Shown: positions 1-6,544 of the stretch, piece after piece
How the letters are laid out: each line of letters starts with the position of its first letter
How positions within the stretch are numbered: the first letter of the stretch is position 1
NCBI GenBank assembly: GCA_014804795.1
Contig: JAAUZC010000027.1
Coordinates: forward strand, 1 to 58,725
Length of the DNA stretch: 58,725 nt
Reading direction: 5' to 3'
Source of the DNA: Lachnospiraceae bacterium
GTDB taxonomy: Bacteria; Bacillota; Clostridia; Lachnospirales; Lachnospiraceae
Program-made: the position numbers and the translations under genes
Notes under the pieces: generated by a model
The model's database searches: none
What the model was told of the DNA's origin: nothing
The model's input: only the letters and a program-made list of their open reading frames with translations

Positions 1-395
1 AGGCACTCCGCCCAGATCCACCGGGATGATCACTTTTGTCTTTTCCGTGATGGCGGCCTCCAGTGCATCATAATCCATCTCAAAAGAATCTTTCCGGATA
101 TCCACCAGTTTCAGCCTGGTCCCCACATGGCAGACCACGGACGCCGTGGCAGTATAAGTATAGGCAGTGGTGATGCACTCGTCTCCTGCCCCGACCCCCA
201 GCAGGCGCAGCGTCATCTCCGCGCAGGCTGTCTGGGAGTTTAAACAGACACTCCTTGGTGTGCCGAGCCATGCTGCACACTTTTTTTCCAGTTCTTTTGT
301 CCGCGGTCCGGTGGTGATCCAGCCGGAACGCAGCGCCTGTATCACTTCATTTATTTCCGCCTCTGTTATATCCGGCGGTGAAAATGGGATCTGCA
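1..395 (-). CDS. DegT/DnrJ/EryC1/StrS-family sugar aminotransferase, N-terminal part (cut by window edge)
   Basis: Reads leftward from an ATG at 395 and stays open to the window edge, so only about 131 N-terminal residues are visible. The start (MQIPFSPPDITEAEI), the SGWITTGP stretch, the cofactor-phosphate loop around NSQTACAEM and the TAYTYTATA and KVIIPVDLGG segments are typical of PLP-dependent aminotransferases that aminate nucleotide-linked keto-sugars. The PLP lysine lies in the missing part. It is the first sugar gene downstream of the two LoaP-like genes and is separated from them by an intrinsic terminator at 476-506, so its transcription should depend on antitermination. The sugar substrate cannot be told from the visible part. 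Confidence 0.85.
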
Positions 396-475
396 TTTTT
401 TCTTCAATCCTTTCAATAAACGCTTTTTTCTATCTCCCTAATCTCATTACAATTCATTCTCCAAAATACACACAT

Positions 476-506
476 AAAAAATAAGCCATGGTCTCCCACA
501 GCTTAT
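476..506 (-). terminator. Intrinsic terminator between the antiterminator genes and the sugar operon
   Basis: On the minus strand an 11-bp stem (ATAAGCTGTGG paired with CCATGGCTTAT, two G-T wobbles, loop GAGA) is followed directly by six T residues. It lies downstream of the 548-1060 gene and upstream of the aminotransferase start at 395. A terminator placed inside an operon just after NusG-like genes is the kind of site a LoaP-type factor would be expected to override; that role is inferred. Confidence 0.65.
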
Positions 507-547
507 CTTCTCAATCTATATTCTCGTCTTATCCTATCTTTCTGTAT

Positions 548-1060
548 TTACCGTTTCTCCACAATCTCCAACCCGACCTCCACCAGCTTTGTTTCCCCAA
601 AAATCTGCATCTCAATAAACGCAACGCGTTTATGCCGGTCAACTTTCCGTATCACAGCCTCCATCCCCATCAGACCACCGGAAACAATCCTGACCTCATC
701 CCCATCTATCATTCCATAAGAAATCTCCGCCTCATCCCCATCCCCGGTAAGCTTTTTCAAAAACTCCTCTTCCTCATGCGAAATGGGATAAATCTCATTC
801 TCCACATAATTCCTTAATAATCTGGAAAACTTTGTTACCTTTTTAAGTGCCTCCCACGCCGGCCAGGGTGAATCCGCGATCAAAAACAAGTACCCCGGCA
901 AAAGCCTTTCTCTCTCTTCATGCCACCTGCCTTGATATCGTTTTTTTCTCACATAATATAAAACCCGGCATTCCTCATAACTATCTATTGGCAGATACTT
1001 CTCCACCATCTGCCTTACGATCTCTTCCTGCCCTGCCAGTGTCTGAATAACATACCACAT
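548..1060 (-). CDS. NusG-paralogue transcription antiterminator, LoaP/RfaH-like (second of a tandem pair)
   Basis: A 170-residue protein with the layout of specialised NusG paralogues: an N-terminal NGN domain starting MWYVIQTLAGQEE, containing a LLPGYLFL stretch near residues 53-60, and a C-terminal KOW domain (EVRIVSGGLMGMEAVIRKV, then KRVAFIEM). These proteins bind paused RNA polymerase at specific leaders and allow read-through of long biosynthetic operons; in Firmicutes the LoaP branch serves polysaccharide and secondary-metabolite clusters. The start at 1060 has AGGGGAAC as ribosome binding site, which directly follows the dyad at 1070-1116. It lies about 180 bp after a second, diverged NusG paralogue, with a terminator and a sugar gene downstream. 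That it is LoaP rather than another NusG paralogue is judged from length and context. Confidence 0.85.
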   Translation of the reverse strand: MWYVIQTLAGQEEIVRQMVEKYLPIDSYEECRVLYYVRKKRYQGRWHEERERLLPGYLFLIADSPWPAWEALKKVTKFSRLLRNYVENEIYPISHEEEEFLKKLTGDGDEAEISYGMIDGDEVRIVSGGLMGMEAVIRKVDRHKRVAFIEMQIFGETKLVEVGLEIVEKR

Positions 1061-1069
1061 AGTTCCCCT

Positions 1070-1116
1070 CTATTTTGCCGCTTCGCAGTTCGTTCCCACG
1101 AATACAGGCAAAATAG
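1070..1116 (-). promoter_or_regulatory. Dyad in the leader of the second LoaP-like gene
   Basis: Two perfect 10-bp arms (CTATTTTGCC at 1070-1079 and its complement at 1107-1116) enclose a loop that itself contains a smaller TTCGT/ACGAA hairpin. In the minus-strand RNA the structure ends a few bases before the AGGGGAAC ribosome binding site. It has no following T-run, so it is not a classic terminator. LoaP-family proteins are known to recognise RNA hairpins in leaders, so this is a candidate site for recruitment or translational control. Confidence 0.5.
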
Positions 1117-1239
1117 ACAGGCTTCGCCATCCATGCCAAAACAATATTTCGGCACAGTACGACTCCCTATGTGTTCAACCCGTTCCGAAACGCGGCAATG
1201 CGACGATTTCTTCCCTGATTTGCTTATTTTGTATTTTTC

Positions 1240-1749
1240 TTAATCAAATTCAATTCCCAGATACAGCATCTTTTTCTGTCCCATAAAATCTGTTTCTATT
1301 TCTGCAATTCTTTTATGGAAATCAATCTTTTTTATCAGATCTTCCACCTGCAGAAGCGGTCCCGACAGTATTTTTATCTGCCCGTTCTCTTCTACTGCAA
1401 TCTTTGAAAGACCAATCTCACCCGGATTTTCATTATATCCCGTGATTTTCTCTATCAGATCGGCTTCCCGCTCCTCCAATGTCGCAACATATTCGTCATT
1501 GCTCCACAAAATTTGCGGTTTTTTTGCTTTCTTCAGTTCTCTGTGAAGCTGCTCCGGCTTGTCCGTCGTGATAAAGATATAGCCCGGCAGAATATTTTCC
1601 TGCACTGTCCGCCATTCTCCACCATACTTTTTTCGCCTGTATCTGGTCAGATGAAAGCATTGCGCGTCAAAATCATTCGGAAGCAGGTTTGATACAAATG
1701 TTTCCATCTGTACTTCATTTCCACCTTTTACATGCATTGCACACCACAT
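1240..1749 (-). CDS. NusG-paralogue transcription antiterminator, LoaP/RfaH-like (first of a tandem pair, next to the invertible promoter)
   Basis: A 169-residue NusG paralogue starting MWCAMHVKGGNEV, with an ILPGYIFI segment in the NGN domain and a KOW domain near the C terminus (IKILSGPLLQVEDLIKKIDFHKRIAEI). An upstream in-frame start exists 18 codons earlier, but it lies inside the inverted repeat and lacks a ribosome binding site. The chosen ATG at 1749 has AAAGGGGT about 8 bases before it. The gene is the first one reached from the strong promoter at 1860-1888 inside the invertible segment; its ribosome binding site overlaps the outer edge of the left inverted repeat, so inversion would keep the gene intact and only remove its promoter. 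Clearly diverged from the neighbouring paralogue, so not a recent duplicate. Confidence 0.87.
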   Translation of the reverse strand: MWCAMHVKGGNEVQMETFVSNLLPNDFDAQCFHLTRYRRKKYGGEWRTVQENILPGYIFITTDKPEQLHRELKKAKKPQILWSNDEYVATLEEREADLIEKITGYNENPGEIGLSKIAVEENGQIKILSGPLLQVEDLIKKIDFHKRIAEIETDFMGQKKMLYLGIEFD

Positions 1750-1760
1750 GTTCAGACCCC

Positions 1761-1799
1761 TTTCTTTTCGCAGATTTTTATAATCTGCGAAAAAGAAAA
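1761..1799. repeat. Left 39-bp inverted repeat of the invertible segment (recombination site)
   Basis: This 39-bp stretch is found again, exactly and in reverse complement, at 3153-3191. Each copy is itself an imperfect palindrome: arms built on CGCAGATT and AATCTGCG flank an asymmetric 5-bp centre, TTTAT here and ATAAA in the other copy. Paired recombinase-binding arms around a short asymmetric spacer, in head-to-head orientation, are what a tyrosine-recombinase inversion site looks like. Confidence 0.9.
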
Positions 1800-1859
1800 C
1801 CATACTGACTAAAATAAAATCTTTACAAACAACAATGCTTTCCTATTGAAAACAAAGAT

Positions 1860-1888
1860 ATTATACAATTTTATGTGACTTTAGTCAA
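1860..1888 (-). promoter_or_regulatory. Strong sigma-A promoter inside the invertible segment, directed at the LoaP-like genes
   Basis: On the minus strand, -35 TTGACT (1883-1888) and -10 TATAAT (1860-1865) are separated by exactly 17 bp. Predicted transcription starts near 1853, giving a leader of roughly 100 nt that runs through the left inverted repeat before the start codon at 1749. Confidence 0.8.
1876..1887. promoter_or_regulatory. Palindrome overlapping the -35 box of the invertible promoter (possible operator)
   Basis: TGACT-TT-AGTCA is a perfect 12-bp palindrome lying over the -35 hexamer of the minus-strand promoter. A protein bound here would occlude the promoter. The regulator is unknown. 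Confidence 0.35.
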
Positions 1889-1978
1889 ACGCTTTTTCAG
1901 ATTTCACGCTATGTTAATAAGGCTTTAGCTTTTAATTACCGGAAATGAAGTTTGAAAAAAAGAAATTTTTATTTATTA

Positions 1979-1997
1979 GTGGTCACAAAAGTGGTCA
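1979..1997. promoter_or_regulatory. Direct repeat GTGGTCA x2 just upstream of the recombinase gene
   Basis: Two copies of GTGGTCA at 1979-1985 and 1991-1997, spaced 12 bp, end about 18 bp before the recombinase start. They could be recombinase arm sites or an operator for autoregulation; neither can be decided from sequence. Confidence 0.35.
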
Positions 1998-2015
1998 GAA
2001 AGGAAAGGAGAAAAT

Positions 2016-3137
2016 ATGCCACGACACGGAGAAAACATTCGGAAAAGAACAGATGGAAGATGGGAAGGAAGATATACTGTATATCTTCCCGGAAAAGGAA
2101 GGCAACAAATATCAATTTATGGAAAAACTTATAGTGAAGTAAAACGAAAGAGGCAAGATGCATTGGAGGCATCAAATGAAAAAAATCTGTATTCTAAAAA
2201 TGAAATTTTCTTTGAGGATGCGCTGCAGGGATGGCTTGTAAAAATAAAAAAAACAAAAAAACCTGCCACATATGTCAAATATTGTTCCATTTATGAGACT
2301 TATCTGGAAGATATTCTGACAAATTATCCTCTCAGTGAAATGACAACAGATTATTTTCAGGAGATGCTTACTGATAAAATAGCTGACTGTTCTGAAAGCA
2401 TCAGAAAAAGTATTTACAGCGTTCTTACCGGTGCCCTAAACTATAGTGCCGAAAACTATCATACATTGCCCGTTCGTTTAAAGAGAGCACCGTCTCCTCG
2501 TCCCACAAGAAAGTTGGATATTTACACGAAGGAAGAGCAGACTGTCTTTTTGCGTTACCTCTATACAGATATGAGTGTTACAAAAATGGGAATTGTATTA
2601 TGCCTTTCTACAGGGCTTCGTCTGGGAGAGGTATGTGCGTTGAAATGGGAAGACATTAATTTTCAAAAAAAGGTGCTGAACGTTAATCATACAGTACAAA
2701 GAATGCCTGTTAATAATTATAAAAAGAAAACTGCACTGTGTGAAGGAACTCCCAAAACAAACTGTTCCCAAAGGGAAGTTCCTCTATCGGATGAAATATT
2801 GCAGTTGTTATCCAAATTTAAACATCAAGGTAAATATGTCTTAAATAACAAAAAGCCGTTGGAACCCCGTACATATCAATATCAATTTCAGAAATTCCAG
2901 CAGGAAGCAGGCATTACATGCAGAAATTTCCATGTTCTCCGTCATACTTTTGCAACCAACTGTATCGGGAGCGGTATTGATGTAAAAAGTCTCAGTGAGA
3001 TTTTAGGACATTCTGATGTTCATATTACCTTAAATAAATATGTGCACCCGACGTTGGATACGAAACGTCAGCACATGAACACAATTTCTTCTATTTATGG
3101 TCAAATTGTGGGTCAGAGCATTCAAAATATCTTCTGA
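2016..3137 (+). CDS. Tyrosine recombinase (integrase family), predicted DNA invertase of the switch
   Basis: A 373-residue protein with an N-terminal AP2-like arm-binding region (about residues 8-50, RKRTDGRWEGRY), a SAM-like core-binding domain (about 65-150) and a catalytic domain carrying the full set of active-site residues: R202 in TGLRLGE, a likely Lys near 247, H306 and R309 in HVLRHT, H332 in LGHSD and the nucleophile Y342 in NKYVHPT. It should be active. The start at 2016 has an AAGGAG ribosome binding site. The gene lies wholly between the 39-bp inverted repeats and no other integrative-element gene (excisionase, relaxase, phage gene) is nearby, so a role in inverting its own segment fits better than integration. 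The family resemblance is to Tn916-type integrases rather than to small FimB/XerC-type invertases. Confidence 0.92.
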   Translation: MPRHGENIRKRTDGRWEGRYTVYLPGKGRQQISIYGKTYSEVKRKRQDALEASNEKNLYSKNEIFFEDALQGWLVKIKKTKKPATYVKYCSIYETYLEDILTNYPLSEMTTDYFQEMLTDKIADCSESIRKSIYSVLTGALNYSAENYHTLPVRLKRAPSPRPTRKLDIYTKEEQTVFLRYLYTDMSVTKMGIVLCLSTGLRLGEVCALKWEDINFQKKVLNVNHTVQRMPVNNYKKKTALCEGTPKTNCSQREVPLSDEILQLLSKFKHQGKYVLNNKKPLEPRTYQYQFQKFQQEAGITCRNFHVLRHTFATNCIGSGIDVKSLSEILGHSDVHITLNKYVHPTLDTKRQHMNTISSIYGQIVGQSIQNIF

Positions 3138-3152
3138 TTTCGAACAATTCCC

Positions 3153-3191
3153 TTTTCTTTTTCGCAGATTATAAAAATCTGCGAAAAGAAA
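3153..3191. repeat. Right 39-bp inverted repeat of the invertible segment (recombination site)
   Basis: Exact reverse complement of 1761-1799, beginning 16 bp after the recombinase stop codon. Identity stops abruptly on both sides of both copies, as expected for recombination sites and not for duplicated genes. Confidence 0.9.
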
Positions 3192-3201
3192 AGCGATAAC
3201 A

Positions 3202-3245
3202 AAAGCGTTGAAACCCCTCTTTCTGTTTCAACGCTTTAAACTTTT
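3202..3245 (+). terminator. Intrinsic terminator just outside the right inverted repeat
   Basis: A perfect 13-bp stem (AAAGCGTTGAAAC at 3202-3214, complement at 3225-3237) with a 10-nt loop is followed by AAACTTTTT. It would end the recombinase transcript as drawn. In the flipped orientation it would stop transcripts from the invertible promoter before the 3439 gene. Confidence 0.7.
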
Positions 3246-3325
3246 TCTTTCCTTTCAGAATCATACATAATATAAAGATAAAATGTATTCGCAAGACGAA
3301 CATGTTTTGTCTGATAAAATCCTTC

Positions 3326-3354
3326 TGGACAAAATTCCCATATAAGGATACAAT
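3326..3354 (+). promoter_or_regulatory. Sigma-A promoter for the 3439-4572 gene
   Basis: TGGACA (3326-3331) and TACAAT (3349-3354) lie 17 bp apart, each one mismatch from consensus, about 85 bp before the start codon. The promoter is outside the invertible segment, so the downstream gene should not depend on the switch. Confidence 0.65.
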
Positions 3355-3438
3355 TTTACTACATTTATTTCTCAGTGCATAAGCCGCTATTGCTTTTCAC
3401 ATCCTACTTAATAAGTTTTCAGAAAGGTTATATGTAAA

Positions 3439-4572
3439 ATGTCAAATAACGATCAGGAATTGAAGAACCGTAATAACCGTCCCAAAGAACTGGAATGGAT
3501 AGATTTGGAAGAAGATATGTCAGAGGAAGAAGAACGGGAAGAAAAACCGCCTGCAAAGCGTCCTCCAAAAAAACAACAGCAAAAAAGAAAACCCACGCCA
3601 AAAAAGAAAACATCCAAAATCAGTTTTCATGTGATCTTTCTCGCTCTGATCGCTGTCGTTTTTGTTGTCATTGTTTTTAAGCTGGCTTTCTGGGGTAAGA
3701 GAGAGCGGCCGAATAACGACATCGAAAATGACACAACACTTTCATTTGATACAGAAGCGTTAGACTCTATCGTGCCCCTTGATTCCTCTGACACGAGTCA
3801 AAAAGAAAAAGATGATGATCTGAGAATTTTATTTTTGGGCAACGGTTCACTTGCCGACAACAAAACATCCGATACTAATATTGCAAATATCGTACAAAAA
3901 AAGACCGGCGCTACAGTTTATAACTGTGCCATTCCCGGTTCTTATATGAGTGCTAAAAATACCACTTATATTAGCTCTTATCCGTACGATGCTTTTTCTT
4001 TTTACTACCTGTGCACTCTTTTGGCAATTGACAACACTAAAACTATCTCCTGGGCCGAGCGGGATATGGGCCGCCTGCCGGAAGAGATAAAAGAGCCGCT
4101 TGATCTTTTGCAGTCTATCGATCTCAATGAGCTTGATATCCTTTGCATTTATTATGATGGAGCGGATTATCTGGAGCAGAGAGGGGTATCAAATTTGGAT
4201 AATGAGACCGATGTCGCCACATTTTCCGGGGCTCTCGCCGCCGGGCTTGAACTGATTCAAACAGCCCTGCCCCATACCCGTATTATTGTTATGTCACCCA
4301 CTTATGTTTATGTTGTGGATGCAGATGGCAATTATTCTTCCTCTTACTTTACGGATATTCTGGAACAACCCCTCTCGGCCTATATTGGTTTTGAGGCAGA
4401 AACCTGCATGGAATACAATGTCTCTTTTGTCGACAATTTTTACGGCAGTGTCTACGAAGAAATTGCGGATGAATATCTGAAGGACAATATTTTATTGAAC
4501 GAAAAAGGACATACTCTCCTCGCTGATCGATTCCTGTATGCCCTGAACAGATTCCATGATTACGATTTTTAA
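3439..4572 (+). CDS. Membrane-anchored, divergent SGNH/GDSL-like protein
   Basis: A 377-residue protein in three parts: a highly charged cytoplasmic N terminus with an acidic stretch (about 20-36) and a Lys/Pro/Gln-rich stretch (about 37-56), one membrane helix (about 57-80), and an extracellular domain. That domain has an SGNH-like order: FLGNGSLAD where GDS is usual, a YDGADY segment where GTND is usual, and LNEKGHTLLAD where the catalytic His block is usual. The Asp of GDS and the Asn of GTND are not evident, so hydrolytic activity is uncertain; an acyl-transfer or binding role is possible. Start chosen at 3439 behind AGAAAGG. It stands alone on the plus strand behind its own promoter, convergent with the long minus-strand operon. 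Confidence 0.65.
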   Translation: MSNNDQELKNRNNRPKELEWIDLEEDMSEEEEREEKPPAKRPPKKQQQKRKPTPKKKTSKISFHVIFLALIAVVFVVIVFKLAFWGKRERPNNDIENDTTLSFDTEALDSIVPLDSSDTSQKEKDDDLRILFLGNGSLADNKTSDTNIANIVQKKTGATVYNCAIPGSYMSAKNTTYISSYPYDAFSFYYLCTLLAIDNTKTISWAERDMGRLPEEIKEPLDLLQSIDLNELDILCIYYDGADYLEQRGVSNLDNETDVATFSGALAAGLELIQTALPHTRIIVMSPTYVYVVDADGNYSSSYFTDILEQPLSAYIGFEAETCMEYNVSFVDNFYGSVYEEIADEYLKDNILLNEKGHTLLADRFLYALNRFHDYDF

Positions 4573-4578
4573 TTCAAT

Positions 4579-5364
4579 TCAGAAACCACCCATACTCGGG
4601 TCTAATCCCAGATAAGCTCCCTCTTTTAAATAAATACGGTAACCGGCTACTGTTTTCACACAATGGTAGTCGGTTTTTTCAAATCCCTCCTGTCCCGGTT
4701 TTGTCTCATTCATAATAATATAGTGACACTCCTGTTCTGCCGCCAGTAAAGCGATCTTTTCACAATCCGGCTCCTCCTCCTGCATTGCATCATACAACGG
4801 ATTTTCGTTCCACCATCGTTCCACCTGCATCTCTCTTCCATACGGCATGCAGACATAAGATGTATACTGCCTGACATATTGAAGCATCTCATTCGGAAAA
4901 ACTGCCCGCACTTCCCGGCCTTCCACAATGATGGCATCACAGACAAACGCTACTGTCCGCGGCACATGAAATCGATTCTCGGCAGGACTGAAAAAAGGAT
5001 TATCATAGACATAGTCCCCCGTGGCCACGATCACTATGCACACTGCAAACGCCGCCAATCTTTTCACCCATTTCCTAGAAACTCCCGCCACCACTTTGAT
5101 TCCCGCATAAGCGATCACTGCCGTCATCGGCACAAGCCATAAAATGCGATAGTAAGTTTCCTCATCCATATAATCGCAGACCTTACTTGCAAACAGCGGA
5201 AAAAAGAACAGTGCCATGATCAGGGCGGAAAGATATAGCAGGATAATTCTCTTCGTTCTGTCCTTTTCCGTAAACAACAGATAGAGAAACGCCGCTGCAA
5301 AAAGTCCTGCCGCCAATCCATTTCCTATATAATTTTTGAACATGAGAATAATTTCATTCCACAT
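4579..5364 (-). CDS. Membrane protein of unknown function, last gene of the long operon
   Basis: A 261-residue protein with about four N-terminal membrane helices (to about residue 115) and a soluble C-terminal domain of about 140 residues ending in a stretch that includes HYIIMNE and VAGYRIYLKEG. Such a C-terminal end resembles the extracytoplasmic tails of large GT-C-like membrane proteins. The preceding gene (5389-6537) ends in a membrane region, so the two may be the halves of one larger protein family (DUF6077-like) encoded as separate genes; a normal ribosome binding site (AAAGGAAAAAT) precedes this start, which argues against a sequencing frameshift. No enzymatic motif recognised. Confidence 0.6.
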   Translation of the reverse strand: MWNEIILMFKNYIGNGLAAGLFAAAFLYLLFTEKDRTKRIILLYLSALIMALFFFPLFASKVCDYMDEETYYRILWLVPMTAVIAYAGIKVVAGVSRKWVKRLAAFAVCIVIVATGDYVYDNPFFSPAENRFHVPRTVAFVCDAIIVEGREVRAVFPNEMLQYVRQYTSYVCMPYGREMQVERWWNENPLYDAMQEEEPDCEKIALLAAEQECHYIIMNETKPGQEGFEKTDYHCVKTVAGYRIYLKEGAYLGLDPSMGGF

Positions 5365-5388
5365 ATATTTTTCCTTTGTTGTTCATGC

Positions 5389-6537
5389 TTAATACTTTAA
5401 ATATAGCAGTGCATAAATAATTCCCGGCACACAGCCCAAAAATCCCTGCAGCAATATATATGGCTTTTTATACAAGACAAAAATCAGCCCTGCGGTTAAC
5501 ATAACTAACATACTGCACAAAAAACCGGCCATAGTACTGCAAAGACATCCGGCCGTCATGGCTGCCATCAGCCAAAATGCATTCTGCATGCCCGCTTTCC
5601 CCTGTTTTTTTACTTCCTCTGCCATTTTATAGAGCAACAGTATAAAAAACGGTAAAATCACATTTCCAAGCGCTGCCTTTCCCTGTCTGGTTCTTGTCAA
5701 CAGGAAAGTAGATGCCGGATAGATAGAATAGTTGCCGAATATCTGCAACAGCACTACGAATATCATAAATAACGGCAATAGCCTTTTCTGCCTCATCTGC
5801 TCCTTCGGTTCTTCACCTGATATTACATTCCGGCACAGCAGTTTCCCCAGTTCCAGATACAGTATATAAGTCACCGGTATCAGCACAAGCGGAATCAGGG
5901 ACTGGGCGGCTACGGCCGCATTGACGCCACACTTTGACGCAATAAAAGCGACCCATATCGGAAAAGGCGCAAGACCATACCTCGGATTAATGTTAATCGG
6001 ACTCCCTGTGTAGGAATCTTTGAGATACATGGTATTAGAATTGCCTGCTGCCACAGAAACGGGAATGTAAAAAGCATCGTCCCCATCTGCATATGCGAGC
6101 CGATAAGTCTGCATCAGCTGGAACAATAAGCCTGCCAGAAAAAGTAACCAGAGAAGCACCACGGCCAATTCCTCGCGGTCTTTTATTCTCTTCCAGAACT
6201 CACGCAGACATAACATCGGATTCTTCCACAGTTTATATTTCAGATGCAGCAAAAACAGAAGTCCGCCGGCGATGGCAAATGTCAGACTGAGTATCTCAAA
6301 GATCAATTCTACTTTGTGATATTTCCCTTTTTGTATCACAAAGGGAACTGCAACCAGTTGAAAAACGGCCCACATCACAATATAGCCAAGGCAAAATACA
6401 TAGCCGATTTCCAGCTTCTTTCTGCCTCCTGATCCGCTCTTTATCTCTTTTGTTTTTGCAGCGCCCAATGCGAAGTATCCCATTCCCAAAGGCACAAGCA
6501 CCATCCAGACACCAAGCAATAAAAATTTCAGAATCAT
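5389..6537 (-). CDS. Polytopic membrane protein, DUF6077-like, function unknown
   Basis: About 382 residues with roughly nine to ten hydrophobic helices. A longer frame begins seven codons upstream, but the start at 6537 (MILKFLLLGVW) has a TTGAGG ribosome binding site and avoids overlap with the previous gene. A loop at about 135-175 after the helix VVLLWLLFLAGLLFQL holds ADGDDAFYIPVS, an acidic loop of the kind found near the first transmembrane segments of GT-C glycosyltransferases. It lies 7 bp after the preceding membrane protein gene. A role in polyprenyl-linked sugar transfer is suggested by context only. Confidence 0.6.
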   Translation of the reverse strand: MILKFLLLGVWMVLVPLGMGYFALGAAKTKEIKSGSGGRKKLEIGYVFCLGYIVMWAVFQLVAVPFVIQKGKYHKVELIFEILSLTFAIAGGLLFLLHLKYKLWKNPMLCLREFWKRIKDREELAVVLLWLLFLAGLLFQLMQTYRLAYADGDDAFYIPVSVAAGNSNTMYLKDSYTGSPININPRYGLAPFPIWVAFIASKCGVNAAVAAQSLIPLVLIPVTYILYLELGKLLCRNVISGEEPKEQMRQKRLLPLFMIFVVLLQIFGNYSIYPASTFLLTRTRQGKAALGNVILPFFILLLYKMAEEVKKQGKAGMQNAFWLMAAMTAGCLCSTMAGFLCSMLVMLTAGLIFVLYKKPYILLQGFLGCVPGIIYALLYLKY

Positions 6538-6544
6538 AATAACC

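Larger units (their letters stand above)
1761..3191. other. Predicted invertible DNA segment (inverton) carrying its own recombinase and an outward promoter
   Basis: Bounded by the two exact 39-bp inverted repeats, the segment holds a complete tyrosine recombinase gene (2016-3137, plus strand) and a strong divergent promoter (1860-1888, minus strand). Reciprocal recombination between the 5-bp spacers would invert about 1.4 kb. As drawn, the promoter faces the LoaP-like genes (ON). Flipped, it would face right, into the hairpin terminator at 3202-3245, while the recombinase gene would then face the LoaP genes. The unit resembles the promoter-inversion switches of Bacteroides capsule loci, but with the recombinase inside the invertible part. 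Inversion itself is inferred. Confidence 0.8.

Noticed and set aside
167-484. Plus-strand open frame over the aminotransferase start
   Set aside because: It is antisense to a well-supported gene and has no recognisable product; the same holds for the many other short frames lying opposite real genes.
2016-3137. Integrase of a prophage or integrative conjugative element
   Set aside because: No excisionase, relaxase, phage or att-flanked cargo is near. The only repeats are inverted, exact and flank the recombinase gene itself, which fits an inversion system.
3202-3237. A third recombination site for the inverton
   Set aside because: Its stem (AAAGCGTTGAAAC) shares no sequence with the 39-bp repeats and it has a terminator-like T-run.
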